A DNA stretch of 14,993 bases, from positions 1 to 14,993 of the forward strand of contig CAMDRK010000026.1 of the NCBI GenBank assembly GCA_945906715.1, given 5' to 3'. Source of the DNA: Nitrospira lenta (GTDB lineage Bacteria; Nitrospirota; Nitrospiria; Nitrospirales; Nitrospiraceae). The notes under the pieces were generated by a model. That model ran no database searches. It was not told where the DNA came from and worked only from the letters and a program-made list of their open reading frames with translations. The stretch's first letter is position 1. The number at the start of each line of letters is the position of its first letter. Made by a program: the position numbers and the translations under genes. Of the stretch, positions 6,376 through 14,163 are shown in pieces.

Positions 6376-7584
6376 ATGTCGGGATTTGTCACAGTATGGC
6401 TTGAATGTCGAAGCGATTCGGTCCGCCGCACGTTTGAGGAGTTGCTGGCATCCCACCGTGCATTTCTCATCAAGCAAACCGGCGGTCCCGCGACTGTCGA
6501 TGTGGTCTGCGTGGAGTTGGACGAAATTAACCCGGAGCGGACGTTTGCCTCGATGAAGGGACTGTTGGAAAAGAATCCTGCTGTCGAAGTGCTGTTGACG
6601 TCCGGCGGGGCGGACTCCCAGGTGATGCTGGAAGCCTTCCGCATCGGAATTAAAGAGTTTCTTCCTCAGCCGATGAACCGAAAAGAATTCGACGCGGCGC
6701 TGAGCCGTCTGAAAGAACGTCTCAAGTCGAAGGAGGGGCGCAGAAGCGTCAAGGGCGGGAAGATCGTCGCGTTCCTGGGCGCTAAGGGAGGCATTGGCAC
6801 CAGCACCCTGGCCGTGAACTTGGCGATGAGTCTGCGACAGCTCAATCAAGAGAACCAGGTTGCGTTGGTCGATTTGAATCTCGATGACAGCGACCTGCCT
6901 CTGTTTCTAGACCTTCAGCCGGGAAAGGGTTTCCGGGATCTTGCCCGCGATCTTTCACGCTTGGATGCGACATTTGTGCAGAGTCTCATGAGCAAGCACG
7001 AATCTGATCTGCATCTCCTCCAATCCGGGTTGACGGGAACAGAGGGGACAACGGGTGAGCCAATTCCAGGGGGGGCCGCGCTGCACACCTTGGATGTCAT
7101 GCGGTCGATGTATGACCATGTATTCGTCGATTGCGGACATACGCTCAATCCGGAAACCCGTGAAACGCTGGATTTCGCCTCGCTGGTGGTGCTGACCACT
7201 ACCCTGAGCCTCCCGTCGATCCGCCGGGCAAAACAATTTCTCCAGGTCATGAGGGATGCCGGGTACGACCGGGAGAAACTGGTGATTGTGGTGAACCGCT
7301 ATCAATCCGAAGATGCTGAATTGCTCCAACATGCCGAGGAGCTGTTCGAGCAAAAGGTCGGGTGGCTGGTGCCGAACGACTATCCGATGGCCAGCAGTTC
7401 GTTGAATAAGGGCGTGCCATTGACCGTGCATGCTCCACGCGCCGCCCTGACGCAGTGGTATATCAGCCAAGCAGCAATATTGGTGGGAGACAAGCCAATA
7501 CACACTGTTGGAGTCGAGGCCGGTAATTCTCTCCTCTCGCGTTATTGGGGAGGATTGACCTTCTCGCCGAAGGTGAAAGCGTAG
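6376..7584 (+). CDS. cpaE: Tad localisation ATPase CpaE/TadZ
   Basis: This 402-residue protein joins a receiver-like N-terminal domain (about 4-112) to a MinD/ParA-type P-loop ATPase (about 127-380). The deviant Walker A is GAKGGIGTST (135-144), followed by ALVDLNLDDSDLPLFLDL. VFVDCGHTLNPETRE fits the switch/Walker B strand. The receiver-like part is degenerate: the expected phospho-acceptor strand reads VVCVELDE, and the conserved Lys-Pro is Gln-Pro in FLPQPM, so phosphorylation is doubtful. The family places the Tad apparatus at a cell pole. AGAGGAGG (6358-6365) supports the ATG at 6376. It is the last gene before the second repeat-filled gap. Confidence 0.93.
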   Translation: MSGFVTVWLECRSDSVRRTFEELLASHRAFLIKQTGGPATVDVVCVELDEINPERTFASMKGLLEKNPAVEVLLTSGGADSQVMLEAFRIGIKEFLPQPMNRKEFDAALSRLKERLKSKEGRRSVKGGKIVAFLGAKGGIGTSTLAVNLAMSLRQLNQENQVALVDLNLDDSDLPLFLDLQPGKGFRDLARDLSRLDATFVQSLMSKHESDLHLLQSGLTGTEGTTGEPIPGGAALHTLDVMRSMYDHVFVDCGHTLNPETRETLDFASLVVLTTTLSLPSIRRAKQFLQVMRDAGYDREKLVIVVNRYQSEDAELLQHAEELFEQKVGWLVPNDYPMASSSLNKGVPLTVHAPRAALTQWYISQAAILVGDKPIHTVGVEAGNSLLSRYWGGLTFSPKVKA

Positions 7585-7603
7585 TCTTTGGTGCAGGTAA
7601 CTT

Positions 7604-7690
7604 CTCAGGTAGATAGGCTGAAGGCTGAAGGCTATAAATTATCTCGCATCAAAGCCTTCAGTCTAAAAGCCTTCAGCCTGAACACCTGAG
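7604..7690. repeat. GAAGGCT-family inverted repeat in the cpaE-cpaF gap
   Basis: CTCAGGTAGATAGGCTGAAGG (7604-7624) faces GCCTTCAGCC...ACCTGAG (about 7669-7690). The inner TATAAATTATCTCGCATCAAAGCC carries CTGAAGGCT tandem units on the left and CCTTCAGTCTAAAAGCCTTCAG units on the right. The core shares TCTCGCATCAAA, inverted, with the 1291-1385 copy, where it reads TTTTGATGCGAGA. The two copies are therefore the same element in opposite orientation. It fills most of the 129-bp gap between cpaE and cpaF. Confidence 0.75.
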
Positions 7691-7713
7691 CCGTCAACGA
7701 AGGGAGATAGATT

Positions 7714-9027
7714 GTGCTAAGCGCCAAACTGACTGATGCGTCCACACAACAGACCTATTACGAGGAACTCAAGGCGAAGGTGCACCAACGCGTGATCGAA
7801 TTGCTCGATTTGACCGTGGCCAGTTCGATGGCGGAGGAGCAGTTAGCGCAGGAACTCAGTAACCTGGTCGAGCAAATTTTGCAGGAGGGCAAAGTCGCGC
7901 TCAACCAACGGGAGCGCGGGCAAATGGTGCAGGACATTCTGCACGAGGTCAATGGACTGGGTCCCTTGGAGCCGTTGCTAAAAGATGACACGATCAACGA
8001 CATCTTGGTGAATTCCCATAAGCAAGTCTATGTCGAGCGATATGGGAAGCTGGAACGAACGGCTGTCCGGTTCCGGGACGAGGCGCATCTTCGAAGAATT
8101 ATCGAGCGCATTGTGGCGCGAATGGGCCGCCGTGTCGATGAGTCGTCTCCCATGGTGGATGCTCGGCTGGCGGATGGGTCACGCGTGAATGCCATTATTC
8201 CTCCCTGCGCGCTCGATGGCGCCTGCCTGTCGATCAGAAAATTCAGCAAAGATCCGCTGCAAGTCACCGACTTGATCGAGAAGCGCACCCTCACTCCTGA
8301 AATCGCCGAACTGTTACGAGGAATCGTCCGGGCGCGTCTCAATGTGCTGATCTCCGGTGGAACCGGCTGCGGGAAAACGACGGTTCTGAACATCCTGTCG
8401 GGATTTATCCCGACAACTGAACGCATCGTAACGATCGAGGATGCCGCGGAGCTTCAACTGCGGCAGGATCACGTGGTGCGGTTGGAGACCAGGCCGGCCA
8501 ATATCGAAGGCAAGGGAGAAGTCTCCCAACGCGACCTCGTGAAGAATGCGCTTCGCATGAGGCCCGACCGTATCGTCGTGGGCGAGGTGAGAGGCGCGGA
8601 AACAGTGGATATGCTTCAGGCGATGAATACCGGCCACGACGGGTCGCTTACGACCGTTCACGCCAATTCCGCCCGCGATGCCTTGACCAGGATTGAGACG
8701 ATGGTGGCCATGGCAGGTTTCGACTTGCCGAGCAAGGCGCTTCGGCATTACATCTCGTCCGCGCTGGACGTGATCGTACAGCTGTCGCGTATGTCCGATG
8801 GCTCGCGAAAAGTGATGAGTGTGCAGGAAGTGAGTGGTATGGAAGGCGACATCGTGACGATGCAGGAAATCTTCAAGTTCGAGCAGACCGGGATAGATCA
8901 GAATGGGAAGGTCAAGGGGCGATTTCGAGCGACCGGCATCAGGCCAAAATTCGCCGAGAAGTTTCAGGCGATGGGCATCCAAATCCCCAATGAACTGTTC
9001 GATGCGGCTAAGGTGTACGAATGCTAA
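7714..9027 (+). CDS. cpaF: Tad secretion/assembly ATPase CpaF/TadA
   Basis: This 437-residue type II/IV secretion-system ATPase powers pilus assembly. An N-terminal helical region (about 1-90) leads into the conserved LGPLEPLL...INDILVNSHKQVYVERYGKLE segment. Then come SGGTGCGKTT with the Walker A GGTGCGKT at 215-222, TIEDAAELQL, the Walker B-like RIVVGEVRGAE (286-296) and the HAN motif in TTVHANSARDAL. The start is GTG at 7714, with AGGGAG at 7701-7706. This GTG follows a repeat-filled gap, so translation may be less efficient than for the upstream genes. The last 7 bp overlap tadB, coupling motor and platform. Confidence 0.96.
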   Translation: MLSAKLTDASTQQTYYEELKAKVHQRVIELLDLTVASSMAEEQLAQELSNLVEQILQEGKVALNQRERGQMVQDILHEVNGLGPLEPLLKDDTINDILVNSHKQVYVERYGKLERTAVRFRDEAHLRRIIERIVARMGRRVDESSPMVDARLADGSRVNAIIPPCALDGACLSIRKFSKDPLQVTDLIEKRTLTPEIAELLRGIVRARLNVLISGGTGCGKTTVLNILSGFIPTTERIVTIEDAAELQLRQDHVVRLETRPANIEGKGEVSQRDLVKNALRMRPDRIVVGEVRGAETVDMLQAMNTGHDGSLTTVHANSARDALTRIETMVAMAGFDLPSKALRHYISSALDVIVQLSRMSDGSRKVMSVQEVSGMEGDIVTMQEIFKFEQTGIDQNGKVKGRFRATGIRPKFAEKFQAMGIQIPNELFDAAKVYEC

Positions 9028-10007
9028 CCCCGTTGATCGCGTTTGGCATCTTTATCACGGTCGTTCTCCTCTTTGAGGGGGGTTACTACTTTGTCCGTTC
9101 CAGATCGCGTGGCGCTCGCGATGAGCAGCGTGTGAAGGAGCGGCTCCAAAGCTGGGCTGAACGGCCAGATCTGAATAAGACCCCGGACCTCATTGTGAAG
9201 GAAACCTATAGTGAGATTCCCTGGCTCAACGCGTTGCTGGCAAAGCTGAGGGAGCAACAATATGCTGCTCGGCTTGCCAAGGTCCATGATCAGGCGAAAG
9301 CCCCCTTCTCGCTTTCTGTCTATGTGCTGGCCTCGGCTTTGCTGGCCGTTGTCGGTGGATTGTTGGGAAGCAGAGCGATCATTGGGCAGCCGTTCATCGC
9401 GCTGGGGTGCGTCGGAGCTGGAATGGCCATGCCCTGGGGGCATCTCTATTATAGAAAGCGGCATCGGCTTGGCGAGTTTCAACGGCAACTTCCGGACGCT
9501 CTTGAGCTAATTGGGAGGTCGCTTCGTGCCGGACATGCGTTGTTCGTCGGCATGAAGATGGTTGGTAGCGAGATGCGGGACCCGATCGCGGGTGAGTTCC
9601 AGCGAGGGTTCGACGAAATATCCATGGGGGTGTCCGTGCCGGAATCCCTAGGGCATATGGCCGACCGTGTTGAATTGATGGACGTGAAGTTCTTCGTTAC
9701 CTCCGTCAATATTCAGCGTGAAACGGGCGGTAATTTGGCGGAGATCGTCGATTCGCTGGGCCGGTTGATCAGAAAACGCTTCGAGTTGAAGAAGAAGGTT
9801 CGAGCTTTATCTGCCGATGGACGCCTTTCAGCCATCATTTTAATGTCGCTGCCGTTTGGTATGGGGATGCTTTTCTACGTCGTCAATCCGGAATACTTGA
9901 TGCCGCTCTTTACCGATCCCATGGGTCAGCAGATGGTTGCTGGAGCAGCGATTATGATGATCCTCGGCGGTATCGTGATGAAGAAGATGATTGCCATTAA
10001 GGTGTAA
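9021..10007 (+). CDS. tadB: Tad inner-membrane platform protein TadB
   Basis: This 328-residue protein has an N-terminal membrane helix (about 3-24) and a central hydrophobic hairpin (about 97-143). The GspF/T2SSF domain (about 155-285) includes FQRQLPDALELIGRSLRAGH (153-172), GMKMVGSEM and SVNIQRETGGNLAEIVDSL (228-246), and C-terminal helices follow (about 270-325). With TadC it forms the inner-membrane base on which CpaF acts. The ATG at 9021 lies inside the end of cpaF (7-bp overlap), typical of translational coupling. Length and layout match the family. Confidence 0.95.
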   Translation: MLTPLIAFGIFITVVLLFEGGYYFVRSRSRGARDEQRVKERLQSWAERPDLNKTPDLIVKETYSEIPWLNALLAKLREQQYAARLAKVHDQAKAPFSLSVYVLASALLAVVGGLLGSRAIIGQPFIALGCVGAGMAMPWGHLYYRKRHRLGEFQRQLPDALELIGRSLRAGHALFVGMKMVGSEMRDPIAGEFQRGFDEISMGVSVPESLGHMADRVELMDVKFFVTSVNIQRETGGNLAEIVDSLGRLIRKRFELKKKVRALSADGRLSAIILMSLPFGMGMLFYVVNPEYLMPLFTDPMGQQMVAGAAIMMILGGIVMKKMIAIKV

Positions 10008-10010
10008 CGG

Positions 10011-10164
10011 TCACGACGCAGGTAGATAGGCTGAAGGCTTTTAGGCTGAAGGTTTTAGGGGTACAGCGTGCGTGACCACACAACACTTCGGGCATGTGAG
10101 TTGGCTGATGATCACGAGTCAGGTAGATAGGCTTCAGCCTTCAGCCTGAACCCCTAAACCCCTG
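10011..10164. repeat. Paired GAAGGCT-family repeats in the tadB-tadC gap
   Basis: Two half-elements begin with nearly the same sequence: TCACGACGCAGGTAGATAGG at 10011-10030 and TCACGAGTCAGGTAGATAGG at 10112-10131. The first runs on with CTGAAGGCTTTTAGGCTGAAGG (split over 10031-10052), then TTTTAGGGG. The second runs on with CTTCAGCCTTCAGCCTGAA and CCCCTAAACCCCTG. The CTGAAGGTTTTAGGGG and CCCCTAA/CCTTCAG modules are inverted relative to each other, so the 187-bp gap can fold as one large stem-loop. The ~50 bp between the halves (10062-10111) has no feature I recognise. It is the third such element at an operon gap. Confidence 0.7.
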
Positions 10165-10194
10165 GGTCGTTATCTTTAACAAAGGACAATCGCC

Positions 10195-11145
10195 ATGGAT
10201 ATGACATGGGTTATCAGTAGCCTGATCTTCATGATGGTGTTGCTCTGCAGTATGGGGGTCTACCTTGTCATGGGATCGCGGGCGACCATGAATGTCATCA
10301 AACGCCGTGCCGAAGGCCATGTCGGTGTTGGGGCTTCGGGCAACGAATCGCTTGGCGTGACGTTCAAAGATAAATTGCATGCTTTGCTCACGCGTCTCGG
10401 AGAGGCGAATAAGCCTTCCGATGAATCGGAAGTTTCGGCCATCCGGGAGGTGCTCGCGACTGCCGGCTATCGGCATGTCCAAGCTCCTATTTTATTTATG
10501 GGGGCCAAGCTTCTCTCCAGTATCATCCTTCTTGGACTCGCGATTCTTCTTCCGGCGAAGCTCATGGGATTCCCAACTATGGCTGCACAGTTGGTGATTT
10601 ATGTCGGTGCGGCTTCAGTGGGATATTTCCTTCCGATGTTGTGGCTTCACCATGCGGTCAGCCAACGAAAAGAGAAAATTCAGGATGCCTTTCCTGACGC
10701 GCTGGATCTCATGGTTGTCTGCGTTGAGGCTGGGTTGGGCTTGGATGCGGCGATCAGCCGCGTGAGCAGCGAAATTCGGTTTGCGCATAGAGAGTTGGCA
10801 GAAGAGTTCAATCTGGTGTCACTCGAACTGCGCACCGGTTTATCACGCGCCGAGGCACTCAAGAATCTGAGACGGCGTATCGACCTGGAAGAGGTCAGTA
10901 GCCTGGTCGCCTTGTTGGTCCAGACGGATAAGTTTGGGACGAGCATCGGACAATCTTTGCGCGTCCATTCCGATGCGATGCGGGTGAACCGGCAGCTCCG
11001 TGCGGAGGAGGTAGCAGCCAAGTTGCCGGTAAAATTGCTCTTTCCCTTAGTGTTTTTCATTTTCCCCAGTTTGTTCGTGGTCGTCATTGGACCTGGAGCG
11101 GTGAAGGTTATCAGGGTCCTGATGCCCGTGCTGGCAGGCCAATAA
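10195..11145 (+). CDS. tadC: Tad inner-membrane platform protein TadC
   Basis: This 316-residue protein has an N-terminal membrane helix (about 5-26), a hydrophobic pair (about 98-152) and a T2SSF domain (about 165-290). Motifs include FPDALDLMVVCVEAGLGLDAA (166-186, in two overlapping halves) and ALLVQTDKFGTSIGQSLR (239-256). A C-terminal membrane helix (about 280-300, LLFPLVFFIFPSLFVVVIGP) follows. These are the expected TadC features, paralogous to TadB. AAAGGAC at 10181-10187 sets the ATG at 10195. It closes the tad gene set; a CGTGAAA-type repeat follows the stop. Confidence 0.94.
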   Translation: MDMTWVISSLIFMMVLLCSMGVYLVMGSRATMNVIKRRAEGHVGVGASGNESLGVTFKDKLHALLTRLGEANKPSDESEVSAIREVLATAGYRHVQAPILFMGAKLLSSIILLGLAILLPAKLMGFPTMAAQLVIYVGAASVGYFLPMLWLHHAVSQRKEKIQDAFPDALDLMVVCVEAGLGLDAAISRVSSEIRFAHRELAEEFNLVSLELRTGLSRAEALKNLRRRIDLEEVSSLVALLVQTDKFGTSIGQSLRVHSDAMRVNRQLRAEEVAAKLPVKLLFPLVFFIFPSLFVVVIGPGAVKVIRVLMPVLAGQ

Positions 11146-11163
11146 CAGGCTGCGGAAAGCCAT

Positions 11164-11224
11164 GTCGTGAAAGGTGAAATGTAAAACGTGAAATGTCCCG
11201 AGCCTGTCGAGGGACGCTTCACGC
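11164..11224. repeat. CGTGAAA-type repeat with hairpin after tadC
   Basis: GTGAAAGGTGAAATGTAAAA and CGTGAAA units are strung together. CGTGAAATGTCCC (11187-11199) and GGGACGCTTCACG (11211-11223) form an inverted repeat matching at 11 of 13 positions around an 11-nt loop. The loop GAGCCTGTCGA is itself a piece of the GTTCG/TCGAAC repeat seen again at 14448-14573. There is no T-run, so intrinsic termination of the tad transcript is possible but not shown. TTCAC-rich relatives occur at 14793-14826. Confidence 0.6.
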
Positions 11225-11242
11225 GCCACCTAAGTTGAAACC

Positions 11243-12172
11243 TTGCCACTGATAAATTCTCAACACGACAGCGCGATGAGGTTGCTCGAATCCCGTGCGT
11301 TGCCAGAAGGCGGGTTTCCCGCCAGGGGCGGCGAACCATTTCGCAGCGATGCTACGGCATGGGCAATCTTGGCGTTGAGCCAGCTTGCGCCTGGTCATTC
11401 CTTATTGGGTTCTGCAAGGGACAGATTGACGGCCGCTCAAGATCCTGACGGTAGGATTTCGATGAGTAGGGAGCATGAGGAGGCTTTTTGGCCGACTGCT
11501 CTCAGTGTCCTTGCCTGGCATGGGTCTGAGGCGCATGAGTCTCACTGTAGCCGAGGTGTGCTGTTCCTTCTCAAAACTACAGGGCAACATCGGAGCAAGA
11601 ATCCCGATGAGCCAGTCGGGCATGACCCCAGTATTCTAGGATGGCCTTGGATTGACGGCACGCACTCATGGATCGAACCCACTGCGCTGGGGGTGATTGC
11701 GCTGACGGTTGCGGGCCATGGCCGGCACGATCGTGTGCGCGAGGCCATTCGAATGATTCTCGACCGTCAGCTGCCTCACGGGGGATGGAATTATGGGAAC
11801 ACGACGGTGTTCGGGCGAGAGCTTCACCCCATGCCGGAAAATACAGGCGCAGCTCTGGCCGGCTTAGCCGGCCAGGCTGAGCAGGGAACTGTCGCTCGAA
11901 GTCTCGACTATCTTCAGGGTGAGGTCGATCGGTTACGCACACCTGTGTCGTTGGGCTGGGTCTTGCTCGGTCTTGCAGCGTGGGACCTGTGGCCGTCGAA
12001 CGGCGCAGCCCTGGTCGAACGTTGTTTGGCGAATCAAGCGCGTTACGGTGAATACGATACGTCGGCGCTCTGTTTGCTCCTCCTCGCCGCATTAGAGGGG
12101 GAAGCTGGCGCCAAGAATACTCTCTTCCCACGCGCGACGCATCAGCACCTATCGGCGGTTCGTCCTCATTGA
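11243..12172 (+). CDS. Prenyltransferase/squalene-oxidase repeat protein (alpha/alpha-toroid fold)
   Basis: This 309-residue protein of unknown substrate has repeated units of a glycine-rich turn followed by a helix: EGGFPARGGEPFRSDATAW (22-40), QDPDGRISM...AFWPTALSVLAW (66-92), GWPWIDGTHSWIEPTALGVI (133-152) and HGGWNYGN...PENTGAALAGL (179-208). A fifth unit is YDTSALCLLLLAAL (271-284). This pattern is typical of the terpenoid-cyclase/prenyltransferase toroid. I see no DxDD or DCTAE-type catalytic motif of squalene-hopene cyclases, so cyclase activity is not supported. No signal peptide is evident. The reading frame opens with TTG at 11243. An in-frame ATG at 11276 would remove 11 residues, and neither has a strong ribosome binding site. 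The stop overlaps the possible start of the DUF362 gene. Confidence 0.8.
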   Translation: MPLINSQHDSAMRLLESRALPEGGFPARGGEPFRSDATAWAILALSQLAPGHSLLGSARDRLTAAQDPDGRISMSREHEEAFWPTALSVLAWHGSEAHESHCSRGVLFLLKTTGQHRSKNPDEPVGHDPSILGWPWIDGTHSWIEPTALGVIALTVAGHGRHDRVREAIRMILDRQLPHGGWNYGNTTVFGRELHPMPENTGAALAGLAGQAEQGTVARSLDYLQGEVDRLRTPVSLGWVLLGLAAWDLWPSNGAALVERCLANQARYGEYDTSALCLLLLAALEGEAGAKNTLFPRATHQHLSAVRPH

Positions 12173-13206
12173 GGGGTACCTTGTCCCATCATTCAGATCA
12201 GAAATCGACAGGAGGCATCACACGTCGCGATCTGCTTCGAGTAGGGGCGGCGGGTCTCTTGCTCGGATCAGGATTGCTCCTGATCCCGAAACGGTATTTT
12301 CGGATGCCACAAGAGGCGCAGACGTTTGTGACCAAGGTGGCCCACTACCAGTTGGATATTGCCGATGCGATTACGAGGGGAGTTCTGGAGCTGGGTATCT
12401 CTCCCGAAGAATTGAAGGGTAAGCGCATCCTCCTGAAGCCGAATCTGGTCGAAACCGCTTCAGGCGCGCCGCACATCAACACCCATCCTTTGGTCCTACG
12501 GGGCACGATCGAGGCGTTTCTTCGGCTGGGGGCGGCGACGGTCATGGTTGCCGAAGGACCGGGCCATCGCCGTGACACGCTGGCGGTCTATGAAGAGTCC
12601 GGCTTGGCGGATGTGCTGACAGAAGATCGCATCCGGTTTCACGATCTCAATTACATTACGGGGTATGAGCTACCGAATGCCGGTCGCCAGTCCTCCATGC
12701 GGACGCTCACATTCCCCGCCCTTTTCCGGGAGGTGGATTGGATTGTGTCTGTCGCGAAGATGAAGACGCACCATATGGCTGGAGTCACGCTCTCGATGAA
12801 GAACCTGTTCGGTGTCATGCCGGGCATTTACTATGGTTGGCCGAAGAACGTGCTGCACCATGCCGGGATCGAAAATTCCATCTTGGACATCAATGCGACG
12901 TTGAAACCGCACTTTGCCATTGTCGATGGCATTGTCGGGATGGATGGCGACGGTCCGATCATGGGTGACCCCAAGAAAGTCGGCGTCTTGGTGATGGGCC
13001 GCAATCTTCCCGCGGTCGATGCGACCTGCTGTCGGATCATGGGCATCGACCCCTATAAAGTGCCCTATTTGGAGCGGGCCGATAACTGGCTGGGACCGAT
13101 CGCCGAGGGGTCGATCGAGCAGTGCGGTGAAGCGATTACCACCGTGCGAACGAACTTCAATCTCATCGACACGATCCCGGCTCAGCAGGGCATACGACTC
13201 GCATGA
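12169..13206 (+). CDS. DUF362 protein with twin-arginine signal
   Basis: This 345-residue protein of the DUF362 family has unknown reaction. A TAT-type signal is visible: TRRDLLRVG (18-26) followed by a hydrophobic stretch to about 39, predicting export of a folded protein or one with a cofactor. Family motifs are KRILLKPNLVET (85-96), HPLVLRGTIEAFLRLGAA (106-123), KMKTHHMAGVTLSMKNLFG (197-215) and IVDGIVGMDGDGPIMGDPKK (251-270). The ferredoxin-like cluster found in some relatives is absent; the only cysteines are a CC pair at 287-288 and C319. The start is uncertain. TTG at 12169 overlaps the upstream stop (TTGA), whereas TTG at 12181 has GAGGGG only 4 nt before it. It is translationally coupled to the toroid-fold protein, suggesting a shared function. 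Confidence 0.85.
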   Translation: MRGTLSHHSDQKSTGGITRRDLLRVGAAGLLLGSGLLLIPKRYFRMPQEAQTFVTKVAHYQLDIADAITRGVLELGISPEELKGKRILLKPNLVETASGAPHINTHPLVLRGTIEAFLRLGAATVMVAEGPGHRRDTLAVYEESGLADVLTEDRIRFHDLNYITGYELPNAGRQSSMRTLTFPALFREVDWIVSVAKMKTHHMAGVTLSMKNLFGVMPGIYYGWPKNVLHHAGIENSILDINATLKPHFAIVDGIVGMDGDGPIMGDPKKVGVLVMGRNLPAVDATCCRIMGIDPYKVPYLERADNWLGPIAEGSIEQCGEAITTVRTNFNLIDTIPAQQGIRLA

Positions 13207-13240
13207 AGAAGCGCACAGTGAGCGTGCGAGCAGTACACGG

Positions 13241-13277
13241 CTTTGGCGACGAACCGTCACGAATAATGCGGGGTAAG
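13241..13277. repeat. Half copy of the CATTATTCATGA repeat family
   Basis: GACGAACCGTCACGAATAATG (core at about 13248-13268) matches the right arm of the 142-329 element (GACGAACCGTCATGAATAATG) with one change, followed by a diverged CGGGGTAAG. The upstream CTTTGGC corresponds to CTTTCGT in that element. No left arm is found, so this is a solo or decayed end. The following GCGGGAGGGGT is the ribosome binding site of the gene at 13288, so the repeat forms its immediate upstream region. Confidence 0.6.
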
Positions 13278-13287
13278 CGGGAGGGGT

Positions 13288-13851
13288 ATGAGTAGGGGCA
13301 TTTTGGAACTTGTTGTACTTGGAGCAGTTTGCTCCGTGGCCGTACTCGCGACCACGCTTGGGCAGACGAGTGCGGCGACAATACAAACAAAAGAGCCGGT
13401 TTCGGCTATCGTTGCAGCCAAGCCTCCCAAGCAACAATCTGACCAAGGGCAAATCTCATCGATCCAGCGTGCCAAGAAGAGGTCCGTCCCCGCTGCCACG
13501 GAGCGTCCATTGGAGGCCATTCAGAAGCAGGACAAGCCGGTACTGGCTGAGCTTAAACAGGCAAGTCCGAAGAGCCCTCGACGTCTGAACGTTCATAGGA
13601 AGAGGGCGCCAAAAGCCGTCGTGCAGCCGAGAACCGACCTTATGTACCACGGCATGCTGGAAAGCTCCCAGCGCTACAATCCTCGCCGGGATCATCTTGG
13701 CGCCAGGATTCCTGACCCGCACAATCCTGAATTGACTCACGACCACTTCCAAGAGCTCGATCGCAACCAGGACGGAACGATTGACCCAGTTGAGCGGACG
13801 TTCGGCCGGCCCGATATGGATCGCGATCTATACGATCGCCGGCCACGATAG
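13288..13851 (+). CDS. Exported protein with one EF-hand calcium-binding loop
   Basis: This 187-residue protein has an N-terminal signal-like helix (about 5-29, LELVVLGAVCSVAVLATTLG then TSAA). A long low-complexity basic/proline/lysine-rich linker follows (about 35-115). The C-terminus carries an EF-hand loop D158-R-N160-Q-D162-G-T164-I-D166-P-V-E169, which has all canonical calcium ligands. A second run, DMDRDLYDRR (176-185), has the early aspartates but lacks the glycine and terminal glutamate, so it is at best a decayed loop. GGGAGGGG sits very close to the ATG. The overall protein is unrecognised; calcium binding in the periplasm is inferred from the loop. It is separated from the DUF362 gene by 81 bp containing a repeat end. 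Confidence 0.75.
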   Translation: MSRGILELVVLGAVCSVAVLATTLGQTSAATIQTKEPVSAIVAAKPPKQQSDQGQISSIQRAKKRSVPAATERPLEAIQKQDKPVLAELKQASPKSPRRLNVHRKRAPKAVVQPRTDLMYHGMLESSQRYNPRRDHLGARIPDPHNPELTHDHFQELDRNQDGTIDPVERTFGRPDMDRDLYDRRPR

Positions 13852-14163
13852 CCGCCTTTGCTGCACGTGCCGATGTTCAGGCGAGAGACATAGGGCTAGC
13901 GGCTATATCGTGAGGCAAGTCCCGCTCGGCCCCCTCACGCCCTTACCCTTTACGCCTTACGTCCCCACTGCCCCTCGCCCGGCTTCCAAGCGATTTTGTG
14001 CCAAACCATCGAGGAGTTGAACAACGCTCCGAGACCATCCTTCCTTCTATACCCAGGACCCCTACTTCCGAGGTACCTCCTTTTGGTCTGTCGCTGTCCG
14101 TGGCGCGCGCTATCCTTTGATCATGAGTGACAAGTGCGAAGGCCTACACCAAGGAGGTTGATC
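13852..14163. other. Intergenic region with TTACGCCTTACG-type repeat
   Basis: I see no gene here. A pyrimidine-rich repeat-like stretch at about 13932-13985 (CCCTCACGCCCTTACCCTTT, then ACGCCTTACGTCC) resembles other short dispersed repeats in the window. The strong AAGGAGG (14151-14157) at the end belongs to the next gene. No promoter could be assigned with confidence. Confidence 0.45.

Noticed and set aside
5352..6644. Long minus-strand open frame (430 codons)
   Set aside because: It is antisense to tadG and the start of cpaE, with arginine/histidine-rich composition typical of a shadow frame; the plus-strand genes have motifs and ribosome binding sites.
11187..11223. Intrinsic terminator after tadC
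   Set aside because: The inverted repeat is imperfect and not followed by a T-run; it belongs to a dispersed repeat. Termination here is possible but unsupported.
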